NCBI GenBank assembly: GCA_046727435.1
Contig: JBKPCR010000539.1
Location: 1-9,598, forward strand
DNA: 9,598 bases
Direction of reading: 5' to 3'
Origin: CAVPRW01 sp046727435 [NCBI: bacterium]
GTDB taxonomy: Bacteria; Tectomicrobia; Entotheonellia; J063
Shown here: positions 1-5,048 of the stretch, in pieces
Layout: each line of letters opens with the position of its first letter
Numbering within the stretch: the first letter of the stretch is position 1
Translations under genes and position numbers: made by a program
Notes under the pieces: generated by a model
What the model saw: the letters and a program-made list of their open reading frames with translations, nothing else
Told to the model about the DNA's origin: nothing
The model's database searches: none

Positions 1-3
1 GCT

Positions 4-116
4 GGCGAGCTAGGCTCGCCCCTTCTCCCTCGCTCACCGGGAGAAGACTGGGGTGAGGGTTTGGCTCGATGCCGCCGTTCATCCCTCACCCTGCCCCTCT
101 CCCTCTGGGAGAGGGG
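4..116. repeat. REP-like cluster of palindromes
   Basis: Several perfect inverted repeats are packed together. Arms at 4-10 and 14-20 read GGCGAGC/GCTCGCC. Arms at 22-29 and 39-46 read CTTCTCCC/GGGAGAAG. Arms at 94-103 and 107-116 form a 10-bp stem with a 3-nt loop. In addition 51-59 (GGGTGAGGG) pairs with 83-91 (CCCTCACCC). Such CCCTCACCC-CTCTCCC palindromes are common dispersed intergenic repeats in GC-rich genomes. The cluster lies just downstream of the pdxT remnant on the minus strand, where a REP-type element or terminator would be expected. That it is dispersed in this genome is inferred; only one cluster is visible here. Confidence 0.6.
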
Positions 117-125
117 ATTGAAAAC

Positions 126-220
126 CTAGCGCTTCACCATGCCCAGAAAGTACCGATGCACGGTCAGGTCGCCGCTTCATTCGGGGTGAAACGTCGCCAC
201 CAGAATGTTACCCTAGAACA
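126..220 (-). pseudogene. pdxT: C-terminal remnant of pyridoxal 5'-phosphate synthase glutaminase subunit
   Basis: Reading the minus strand from about 212 down to the TAG at 126-128 gives GNILVATFHPE, a stop, then SGDLTVHRYFLGMVKR. This matches the end of PdxT, the glutaminase that releases ammonia from glutamine for the PdxS lyase in vitamin B6 synthesis; the His and Glu of its catalytic triad lie in the ATFHPE stretch. Two in-frame stops break it: TGA at 177-179, where the family has roughly Leu-Thr, and TAG at 213-215 just before GNI. Upstream of about 220 the translation no longer resembles PdxT, so the first roughly 170 residues are gone. It is dead as a gene. Identification rests on motif recall rather than an alignment. 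Confidence 0.65.
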
Positions 221-281
221 GGCGCGAGGTGATGTCGCTCCTGGCGTCCAGCCGGCCCTCCAACTGCGACGCGTCCTCGTT

Positions 282-301
282 GGGGTTTTTTGCACAACCC
301 C
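282..301 (-). terminator. Hairpin downstream of recombinase remnant
   Basis: On the minus strand GGGGTT (301-296) pairs with AACCCC (287-282) around an 8-nt A-rich loop. It begins 13 nt after the recombinase stop codon. No U-tract follows, so intrinsic termination is only possible. The GGGG tip would also fit a decayed Tn3-type end, but the inner part does not match the ends of the element at 701-968. Confidence 0.3.
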
Positions 302-314
302 TCGAAATGGTGCA

Positions 315-716
315 TTAGCGAATGGAGATGTTCTGTACTGCCCCGGATGCGCTGGAGAGGTAGCGATAGACACTCGCTTTGGAGAGGCGGTAGTCGTGCA
401 TCAGCGTTTTGATGAGCGCTCCCTGCTGCCGGCGTTGGCGGAGTTCCTCGATCTGCGCCGTGTTTAACAGGCGTGCCCTGCCGAATCGCACCCCCTGAGC
501 TTTGGCCTTCTGAATCCCATCCATCTGGCGCTCGGCCCGCAGTTCGGTCTCGAACTGGGCAATCGCCCCGAGCATATGAAACAGCAAGCGTCCGGTGGCA
601 TCACTGGTATCGAGGTGTTGATCGAGGACCTGGAGGTGGACCTGCTTATGGTGGAGTTCGGCGGCAATCTGGCACAGATGGAGCGTCGAGCGGGCGAGCC
701 GGGGTACACACAACAT
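315..716 (-). pseudogene. Serine recombinase (resolvase/invertase), N-terminus lost
   Basis: The 133-codon frame carries the second half of a small serine recombinase of the Pin/Hin/resolvase type: RLARSTLHL, the helix around TSDATGRLLFHMLGAIAQFE, the E-helix basic stretch ELRAERQMDGIQKAKAQG, and a C-terminal Hin-like helix-turn-helix (about residues 95-125) ending SKASVYRYL. Full-length relatives are about 180-200 residues; the roughly 65 N-terminal residues with the nucleophilic serine and its arginine partners are absent. Homology stops abruptly at the codon spanning position 700, which is the tip of the Tn3-type inverted repeat. The first five codons (MLCVP) are transposon-end sequence, so the ATG at 716 is fortuitous. 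Such a protein could bind DNA but not recombine it. It is most likely untranslated debris of a former resolvase gene. Confidence 0.85.
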
Positions 717-968
717 CTCTGCAAAAAGTATCGCTAGCGTATTACACGCATAATTGTCTCGGGGATCGCCCCGCCCTATTTTGCGTGTAATACGCTGAAA
801 TACCTCGCGATTATACGTATATTATGCCATTTCTGCATAATCCCAACCGGTGCGGGTGGGGCCATGCCTCATCGGGCCGATGAGATGGGAAGGATGCCGT
901 GGAGGGGCGGCTCAATTATGCGTGAAATACGTTAGCGATAGTTTCTGTACGAATGTTGTGTGTACCCC
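701..968. mobile_element. Tn3-family miniature inverted-repeat element (TIME-like), 268 bp
   Basis: The two ends are inverted copies over 56 bp (701-756 and 913-968), about 48 of 56 identical. Each tip starts GGGGTACACACAACAT and the 38-bp mark falls at TCGCTAGC on the left and TCGCTAAC on the right. GGGG tips, 38-bp length and a CTAA-like inner edge are hallmarks of Tn3-family ends, and the sequence resembles Tn4430-type ends most. The interior is too short for a transposase or resolvase and is more AT-rich than its surroundings. This is the anatomy of a non-autonomous Tn3-derived miniature element, mobilised in trans. No 5-bp target duplication is present: the left flank is GAGCC and the right flank is ACCTA, so the flanks no longer come from one insertion event. 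Confidence 0.75.
736..841. other. Palindrome-rich, res-like core of the miniature element
   Basis: The inner sequence of the element's ends occurs three times: AGCGTATTACACGCA at 736-750, its exact reverse complement at 782-796, and a close copy at 919-933. Further in are the palindrome ATACGTAT (813-820) and the pair ATTATGC/GCATAAT (821-827 and 835-841). Tn3-family resolution sites consist of a few such AT-rich dyads, and some Tn3-derived miniature elements keep a res site, so this may be one. No resolvase-site consensus was matched. Confidence 0.35.
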
Positions 969-1109
969 ACCTACTACAAGCTGGTGCCTAGGGGGCGCTG
1001 CCCCACAAAGGCCGAGGCCCTGCAGGCGGCCCAGCAGTGCCGCGAGGCGATCCTCGCCAGCGGCGTCCTCCCGCCCCGCGCCGACCGCCTCCGCCACCCG
1101 GCCCAGTAG
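969..1109 (+). pseudogene. 3' remnant of an unidentified gene
   Basis: Directly after the right tip of the miniature element an open frame runs 46 codons to TAG at 1107-1109. It begins TYYKLVPRGRCPTKAEAL and continues with an Ala/Gln-rich helix. GC-rich third positions and a helix-like composition suggest real coding sequence. It has no start codon or ribosome-binding site of its own, so its 5' part was removed at the transposon tip. I do not recognise the family. The stop codon coincides with the left edge of the second candidate miniature element, so even the stop may be a junction product. The fragment is thus bracketed by two inverted-repeat elements. Confidence 0.45.
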
Positions 1110-1384
1110 GCTTCCCGATAGTAATCGCGAAATTTTGTACGCTAGCCGATTTCTTCTTGTTGCATCGGCACTTGTAAGCAGTCTTGGAAAACGAGGGTTA
1201 TATGAGACACTCGGGAAGACGCCTCAAGAAGGGTAAAAACCTCCTGCTCACGTCTCATATTGCCATCTCAATAAACAGAGTCTTATCAATTCGTTAGCAG
1301 CCGAGGTACATGAGAATGTTGGTCTCTACTATGGTGCTTATCCCGCCCCACCGTACGAAATTTCTCCGGTGCTATCGGAAAGCC
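1109..1384. mobile_element. Candidate second miniature inverted-repeat element, about 276 bp
   Basis: Positions 1109-1146 and the reverse complement of 1347-1384 align over 38 bp with about 28 identities. Shared blocks are GGCTT-CCGATAG, GAAATTT and GTACG. The left copy ends TACGCTAGC, like the inner edge of the first element's ends, and the 38-bp spacing is the Tn3-family length, but the tips begin GG rather than GGGG. If the edges are trimmed by one base, near-duplicate flanks appear (CAGTAG at 1104-1109, CAATAG at 1384-1389). The interior has no gene but holds ATATGAGAC (1200-1208) paired with GTCTCATAT (1252-1260). It is either a diverged Tn3-type miniature element or another MITE. Confidence 0.45.
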
Positions 1385-1411
1385 AATAGAGCTTACGTTG
1401 TCAGCTCTATT
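1385..1411. repeat. Perfect 9-bp hairpin at the edge of the second element
   Basis: AATAGAGCT (1385-1393) and AGCTCTATT (1403-1411) are perfect inverted copies around a 9-nt loop. It starts at the base after the candidate element's right end. It is followed by only three T residues, so a terminator is unlikely; a target-site hairpin or protein-binding dyad is possible. Confidence 0.5.
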
Positions 1412-1650
1412 TCGCTCGCGTCCCACCTCCCCCGGCTGTGGCAGGGGGTGGGCCTCGGCGTCCTCCAGCGGCTCGGCGAGCGGCCGGGCGCCCAGCTACA
1501 CCCCCGTGCACGCTGGGCGGCGCTCAGCGAGATCCCCCGGCCGCACGCGCGGGAGAAAGGTTTGACAATGTTGACAAACCCTGTGGCCGACCGGAGCGGC
1601 CAGGCCAGGCGATCGGCCGGCGCGCCGAGAGGAGGCCCAGACGCGCCGCC
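1412..1650. other. GC-rich intergenic stretch without a convincing gene
   Basis: No frame on either strand shows a recognisable protein or a start with a ribosome-binding site; the open frames here reflect high GC. Two structures stand out. GGTTTG (1559-1564) and CAAACC (1575-1580) form a dyad that also contains TTGACA twice, at 1562-1567 and 1571-1576. GGAGGCC (1631-1637) pairs with GGCCTCC (1664-1670) downstream of the cupin gene on the minus strand, where it may help terminate transcription. Confidence 0.4.
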
Positions 1651-1667
1651 CACACATGGCCAAGGCC
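1651..1667. repeat. 17-bp direct repeat, copy 1
   Basis: CACACATGGCCAAGGCC here is identical to 2151-2167, exactly 500 bp away in the same orientation. The cupin gene lies between the two. Copy 2 is the left arm of a long inverted repeat; copy 1 lacks that partner. Confidence 0.7.
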
Positions 1668-1721
1668 TCCTTGACATCGGTGGGGCATTCCGCCGACTCA
1701 CCTCAGCCTCTTCTCCAGCCG

Positions 1722-2114
1722 TTACTTCACCGGCACGAGTATCGGCGCGCCTTTGTCCTTGACCAAGATGGCCAAGAGTTTCGCCGGCCTGGTCGTGCTG
1801 GCGTTCCGGCCCACGGTATGCACATCGTCGGGCCCCTCGTAAAACGTCTGTCCCGGCGTGAGCGTCGCTTCTGTTCCGCCTTGCACCTGCATGACCACGG
1901 AGCCTCCCAGCACGTAAATAAACCCGTGCGCATAGTGTCGATGGATAGGGTCCGACCCACCTGGTGGAAACTCCACGGTCATCATGATGACTTCCTTGCC
2001 AGGGAAGTCCGTCAGATCTTTCGACATGAGCGGCGTGACTGTGGGCTCCTGAGCCATCAGCGGGCCGGCCATGAGCGATAGCAGAACCACCATGATTATT
2101 TTCTTCCTCAGCAT
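1722..2114 (-). CDS. Secreted cupin-domain protein
   Basis: This 130-residue protein starts with a signal peptide (basic MLRKK, hydrophobic stretch to about residue 18, cleavage likely after GPLMA before QEP), so it should act in the periplasm or outside. A single cupin beta-barrel follows: motif 1 has GGSDPIHRH with His58 and His60 as metal ligands and YVLGG behind; motif 2 has TPGQTFYEGPDDVH with His99. The usual motif 1 glutamate is not seen at its place (HYAHGF instead), so metal binding may be unusual or absent. Small exported single-cupin proteins of this type are widespread and mostly of unknown activity. The ATG at 2114 has GAAAGG 6 nt upstream; an ATG three bases earlier is nearly as good. 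It is codirectional with the dehydrogenase gene, separated by a long inverted repeat. It is flanked by 17-bp direct repeats 500 bp apart. Confidence 0.85.
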   Translation of the reverse strand: MLRKKIIMVVLLSLMAGPLMAQEPTVTPLMSKDLTDFPGKEVIMMTVEFPPGGSDPIHRHYAHGFIYVLGGSVVMQVQGGTEATLTPGQTFYEGPDDVHTVGRNASTTRPAKLLAILVKDKGAPILVPVK

Positions 2115-2150
2115 CATTGACCTTTCGTTGTTTGCCCGAGGCACCCATGG

Positions 2151-2231
2151 CACACATGGCCAAGGCCGACTCTGTTGGTTAAGTCGCGGCAGTTACTCTC
2201 CAGCGCTAAGAGTCGGCCCTAGCCATGTGTG
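2151..2231. repeat. Long inverted repeat, 23-bp arms, between cupin and dehydrogenase genes
   Basis: Arms 2151-2173 and 2209-2231 are inverted copies with 21 of 23 positions matching and a 35-nt loop. The left arm begins with the same 17 bases found at 1651-1667. On the minus strand it lies downstream of the dehydrogenase gene and just upstream of the cupin ribosome-binding site, so it would fold in any read-through transcript. It may be a terminator-like insulator, a REP-type repeat or the end of a small cassette. A second hairpin, GCAGCG/CGCTGC (2231-2236 and 2247-2252), adjoins it. Confidence 0.65.
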
Positions 2232-2290
2232 CAGCGGCCACACAGACGCTGCGGTGGCACCGGCCGAGAGCGCCTGAGATCGGCAGCCGC

Positions 2291-2314
2291 GGGCCGTCCT
2301 TGGGCGGACGGTCC
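2291..2314 (-). terminator. Hairpin after the dehydrogenase gene
   Basis: GGGCCGTCC (2291-2299) pairs with GGACGGTCC (2306-2314) over 9 bp with one wobble and a 6-nt loop. It starts 17 nt past the dehydrogenase stop. No T-run follows on the minus strand, so it is a terminator-like or transcript-stabilising hairpin. Confidence 0.45.
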
Positions 2315-2330
2315 CGTGCGCCGTGCGTGC

Positions 2331-3704
2331 TCACTTCTTGTCTTGGCCCTCGACCGTGCCGGCTGGCGCCTCGCCCGTGTAGCTCACCTTCCAGATTGTG
2401 CCGCCGGTGTCGTCGGCGACGAGGAGCGCACCGTCCTTGGCGATGGCGAGCGCGGCGGGCCGTCCCCACACCTCGGCGCGCTGTTCGCCCGACGCCCAGA
2501 AGCCGGTCATGAAATTCTCGTAGTAGCCCGCCGGCTTCCCGTCCCTGAATGGCACGCGTACCACCTTGTAGCCGGTCGGCTCGGAGCGGTTCCACGACCC
2601 CTTGAGGGCCACGAAGGCGTTGCCCTGCAGCTCGACCGGAAACTGCGCGGCATCGTAGAACACGAGGTCGAGCGTCGAGGAATGCGCCTCGAACAGGAGG
2701 TCCGGCGTGATCGTCGCCGTGACCTTGTCGGGCGCGAGGTTGGCGAAGCCCGGCTGCGGGTGCGGCCCGATATAGGCGTACGGCCAGCCGTAGAAGCCGC
2801 CTTCCTGCACCCGGATCAGGTAGTCGGAGGGCAGATTGTCGCCGAGCCCGTCCCGCTCCTGCACGACGGCCCAGAGGTCACCCGTCTGCGGGTGAAAGGC
2901 GAGGCCCGTGGGGTTGCGCACCCCCGCCGCGTAGGTCGTCTGGTTGCCGCCGTCGGCATCGAAGCGTTGAATCGTGGCCTTCGGCTCGGGCTCGACGCCG
3001 AGATTGCCGGACGACCCGACCCCTACGAAGAGGGCCCCGGTCTTGGGATCGACGGTGAGGTGCCGATTCTGGTGCCCGGTCGGCACGCCGAAGACGCCCT
3101 TCTGGGTGAGGAGCGCGGCCCCATAGGCGCCGGGGGAGGGCTTGCGGTCCTCCGGCGGCACCTGCTCGGCCCGTTGCGTGGGCGTGGGGCGCCCGGCGCG
3201 CACGGCCCCGAGCGTATGCGGCACGCGCCAGAGCGCGTCCTGGTCGGCCACCAGCACAGGGTCGTGCCGCCAGGCGAGGCCATACGGGCGATGGAGATCC
3301 TCGACGTGGCGACTGATCCACTGCGCCGTGCCGGCGCCCTCGTCGCGCAGGAGCGTCAGGTCGCCGGCGCTCTGCTCGGCGACGAGCACGTCCCCGTTCG
3401 GCAACACGAGGAGGCGGCGCGGATGGGCGAGCCCGGCGGCGAAGAGCGTCGCCGTGAAGCCTGCGGGCACCTGCAGCACGTGCCCTTCAAGGGGCAGCGT
3501 GAGTGCGCGGTTGGTCACGATCGGCGCGGATTTCGGCGCCGGCAGCTGGGCGGGGTCGATGCGGAAGCGCCGCCCGATCGCATGCTCGGCGATGAAATGC
3601 TCCTGGAGCGCGTCCTGTGTGGGTGGTGCTGCAGTCTGCTGCGCCAGGGCGGGCAGGGCGCAGAGCGCAAGCGTGAGCAGCGAGGTGAGCGAGCGACTGG
3701 CCAT
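2331..3704 (-). CDS. Secreted glucose/sorbosone dehydrogenase-type beta-propeller (PQQ-type)
   Basis: The 457-residue product has a signal peptide (MASRSLTSLLTLALCALPALAQQ) and then a six-bladed propeller of the GSDH/sorbosone dehydrogenase family, whose soluble relatives oxidise aldoses or sorbosone with pyrroloquinoline quinone in the periplasm. Diagnostic stretches are GHQNRHLTVDPKTG near residue 210, NPTGLAFHPQTGDLW and the following ERDGLGDNLPSD around 264-296, GFYGWPYAYIG near 305, and GRPAALAIAKDG with LLVADDTGGTIWKV at 414-440. The length is normal and the frame intact. The start at 3704 is chosen because GGGAG lies 6 nt upstream; an ATG at 3710 directly abuts it. No PQQ synthesis gene or cytochrome partner is visible, so substrate and electron acceptor are unknown. 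Many environmental homologues are annotated only from the fold, so PQQ dependence is inferred. Confidence 0.88.
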   Translation of the reverse strand: MASRSLTSLLTLALCALPALAQQTAAPPTQDALQEHFIAEHAIGRRFRIDPAQLPAPKSAPIVTNRALTLPLEGHVLQVPAGFTATLFAAGLAHPRRLLVLPNGDVLVAEQSAGDLTLLRDEGAGTAQWISRHVEDLHRPYGLAWRHDPVLVADQDALWRVPHTLGAVRAGRPTPTQRAEQVPPEDRKPSPGAYGAALLTQKGVFGVPTGHQNRHLTVDPKTGALFVGVGSSGNLGVEPEPKATIQRFDADGGNQTTYAAGVRNPTGLAFHPQTGDLWAVVQERDGLGDNLPSDYLIRVQEGGFYGWPYAYIGPHPQPGFANLAPDKVTATITPDLLFEAHSSTLDLVFYDAAQFPVELQGNAFVALKGSWNRSEPTGYKVVRVPFRDGKPAGYYENFMTGFWASGEQRAEVWGRPAALAIAKDGALLVADDTGGTIWKVSYTGEAPAGTVEGQDKK

Positions 3705-3728
3705 GGTCATCTCCCAACATCATGAGGT

Positions 3729-3833
3729 TCAATGCACATGCGGCCGGCGTGGTGCACGCAATCCGCCGGCGGCGGCGAGCGGCACGAAGAGGAGGGCGAG
3801 GGTGACGAGAAGCCCGATGGTGCGGCGCGTCAT
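3729..3833 (-). pseudogene. Signal-peptide remnant, probably of an ABC substrate-binding protein
   Basis: A 34-codon frame with a strong ribosome-binding site (GGGAGG, 5-nt spacer) encodes MTRRTIGLLVTLALLFVPLA, then AAGGLRAPRR and a stop. The first part is the kind of signal peptide that heads ABC_sub_bind-type substrate-binding proteins in several uncultured soil lineages, where it normally continues AEAQ and a roughly 300-residue lipid- or solute-binding domain. Here nothing of the mature protein follows, and the dehydrogenase start lies 25 nt downstream. I read it as a 5' remnant left by deletion, whose promoter and leader might now serve the dehydrogenase gene. A genuine tiny exported peptide cannot be excluded. 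Confidence 0.5.
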
Positions 3834-4029
3834 GAGAGCCTCCCGAGGTCACGGACGTGTGGGGGCATTCTACGCGCCATGTGCTGGAGAGGGAAATCAA
3901 ATTTTGCAGAATCACTGGTTCAAATCCGTGGAGACGATTCGTGAACACTCCAGGGGTGGGTAGCCGACCCCCTTGGGGGCGTAGCCACGGGTTCCTTGGC
4001 CACAATTTTGACTTTCGCTCCCCCCAGGC

Positions 4030-4209
4030 CTAAGAGGATTGTTCCAGGATCTCTATCGACACGACCTCCGGCGCGTCTTCCTCCCACTCCGCGAGCTCGG
4101 CCTCATCAAGAGCGGTTTCTTTAATTTCCTCGTCATCGGCTTCGTCGTCCACCTCGAATGCGACAGACGTGCGTCGGGTCACTTCGACCTGAACACGGAC
4201 TCGTTTCAT
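4030..4209 (-). CDS. Small acidic protein, 59 residues
   Basis: The frame starts MKRVRVQVEVTRRTSVAFEV and continues with DDEADDEEIKETALDEAEL. An excellent ribosome-binding site (GGAGGA, about 5-nt spacer) precedes the ATG at 4209, which makes it a real gene despite its size. Twenty of 59 residues are Asp or Glu against six Lys/Arg, with the positive charge all near the N-terminus except Lys30. The pattern of two short alternating beta-strands followed by an acidic helix recalls small DpnD/PcfM-like proteins; this is a resemblance only. Such a strongly acidic protein could also bind a basic partner or mimic DNA. No signal peptide or membrane segment is present. A T7 tract of an intrinsic terminator ends right at its ribosome-binding site, so its expression depends on read-through or on a promoter within the leader. 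Confidence 0.7.
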   Translation of the reverse strand: MKRVRVQVEVTRRTSVAFEVDDEADDEEIKETALDEAELAEWEEDAPEVVSIEILEQSS

Positions 4210-4218
4210 GGTTCCTCC

Positions 4219-4243
4219 AAAAAAACCAGCTAGGGGGCTGGTT
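4219..4243 (-). terminator. Intrinsic terminator abutting the acidic gene's ribosome-binding site
   Basis: On the minus strand AACCAGC (4243-4237) pairs with GCTGGTT (4230-4224) around a 6-nt loop, and seven T residues overlap and extend the stem's 3' side to 4219. This is a textbook rho-independent terminator. It lies 35 nt after the stop of the upstream frame at 4278-4457. The T-tract is directly followed by GGAGGA, the ribosome-binding site of the acidic gene, with no room for a separate promoter between. Confidence 0.8.
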
Positions 4244-4277
4244 CGTCAGGGGCCTCTTCGATGGAAGACGCGAGGAC

Positions 4278-4457
4278 TCATTGCCATTGTTGATACATCC
4301 CTTCCTGGTCTGTGGGTGAGAGGTTCTGTTCGACCCATGCGGCAAGTGTGCTAAACCGTTCCGACCATGGCAATTCATCAAGTTGGTTCAATGGCTCCTC
4401 TACCGCCAGCCGTTTTTCAATTCGGCCCTCCAGGCGCAACCGTCGGAAAATTTTCGG
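4278..4457 (-). CDS. Uncharacterised short frame, probably 5'-truncated
   Basis: Between an in-frame TAA at 4458-4460 and TGA at 4278-4280 the minus strand is open for 59 codons. It reads like protein: KIFRRLRLEGRIEKRLAVEE, then a Trp- and Glu-containing segment (LDELPWSERFSTLAAWVEQN) and LSPTDQEGMYQQWQ at the end. There is no ATG; a TTG at 4437-4439 lacks a ribosome-binding site, and another TTG follows GAGGAG by 3 nt and would give about 37 residues. I therefore suspect the tail of a longer gene whose 5' part has been lost. I do not recognise the family. The strong terminator 35 nt downstream supports that this end was once a normal gene end. Confidence 0.45.
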   Translation of the reverse strand, partial: PKIFRRLRLEGRIEKRLAVEEPLNQLDELPWSERFSTLAAWVEQNLSPTDQEGMYQQWQ

Positions 4458-4744
4458 TTAGGCGTAGGTCCCTCGAAAGCAAAGGGTTAACAGTCCCCAA
4501 AGCGCTATCCGTACGCCAGTAGTGGAGAGGCACAGCGATCACAGCACACCCAATATGTAAGGTCACATATCGTGAAAGGCTTTGTTGTTTCAGATAAATA
4601 GTATCTCGACGCCGATGACCTCTTGGCAGCTCTCCTGCTTATATCATAGAGCCATCATGGCCAACAGCCGAAAAGGTTGGCAGACGGTTGAGAGGCGGGC
4701 GTTTGCTCGCTGGCCCATGGTCTATTTGCCATAGGAGGGATGTA
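4458..4744 (+). promoter_or_regulatory. Leader region of the glycine-zipper lipoprotein
   Basis: No gene is seen here. The stretch is AT-richer than its flanks. ATATGT (4553-4558) and ACATAT (4565-4570) form a 6-6-6 dyad that could bind a dimeric regulator. GAAAATTTTC (4446-4455) just outside is a perfect palindrome. Around 4582-4610 a TTGTTT-like and a TAGTAT-like hexamer could be a weak promoter, but spacing and match are not compelling. AGGAGGG before 4741 is the ribosome-binding site of the following gene. Confidence 0.3.
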
Positions 4745-4957
4745 ATGACACGCGCATTAGCGCTCCTCGTCCTCGTCGCAATGATGGCCACCGCAGGGTG
4801 TGCCAATATGACGCCTCGGCAGCAACGGGCCTTAAGCGGCGGGGCAATTGGCGCCGCCGGCGGAGCCGCCCTGGGAGCAGTCACGGGCGGAAGTCCCGCG
4901 CTAGGGGCCGCTATCGGTGGGGCCACCGGGGCGGCGGCGGGGGCTCTGGTCAAATAG
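4745..4957 (+). CDS. Glycine-zipper lipoprotein, 70 residues
   Basis: The product starts with a lipoprotein signal peptide: MTRALALLVLVAMMATAG and then Cys19 as the likely lipidated residue. The mature part is short and polar (ANMTPRQQRAL) and then consists of Gly/Ala repeats of the glycine-zipper type (GGAIGAAGGAALGAVTGG, GAAIGGATGAAAGAL), which pack as paired transmembrane or membrane-associated helices. Small Gly-zipper lipoproteins, for example YMGG-like and SlyB/OsmB-related ones, sit in the outer membrane and are often stress induced. The start at 4745 is preceded by AGGAGGG; an in-frame ATG at 4688 would destroy the signal peptide layout and is rejected. It converges on the RlpA-like gene, also an envelope protein. 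Its precise function is unknown. Confidence 0.8.
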   Translation: MTRALALLVLVAMMATAGCANMTPRQQRALSGGAIGAAGGAALGAVTGGSPALGAAIGGATGAAAGALVK

Positions 4958-5009
4958 CCTGACGTCAGGCCGCTCGTGTGGGGGGTGTGCCTCGTCGTGG
5001 CACCCCCAC
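4958..5009. terminator. Palindrome and shared hairpin between convergent genes
   Basis: CCTGACGTCAGG (4958-4969), a perfect 12-bp palindrome, begins right after the lipoprotein stop. A GC-rich hairpin follows: GTGGGGG (4978-4984) with CCCCCAC (5003-5009), then TGCC (4988-4991) with GGCA (4999-5002), with a 3-nt bulge and a 7-nt loop. Lying between two convergent genes, it could stop transcription from both sides, although neither strand has a T-tract. Confidence 0.5.
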
Positions 5010-5048
5010 GCCGCTTCGGAAGACCTCCCGCGCCGCGTGAGATGGCCT

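Noticed and set aside
1290-1330. Partial similarity (CGTTAGC, GTAC, GAATGTTG) to the right end of the first miniature element
   Set aside because: The blocks are spaced one base differently and there is no CCCC tip; too weak to call a third end.
1393-2163. A 256-codon minus-strand frame overlapping the cupin gene
   Set aside because: Out of frame with the cupin protein, Arg/Gly/His-rich without recognisable motifs; an artefact of high GC.
2151-2231. Integron attC site
   Set aside because: The hairpin length fits, but no RYYYAAC/GTTRRRY core pair is found at its ends and no integrase is present.
2229-3725. A 498-codon open frame on the plus strand
   Set aside because: It mirrors the dehydrogenase gene on the other strand; its Arg/Gly-rich translation has no domain, and the minus-strand product has a signal peptide and family motifs.
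3900-3945. tRNA-like T-arm (GGTTCAAATCC)
   Set aside because: The flanking stem is imperfect and no acceptor, D or anticodon arms can be built around it on either strand.
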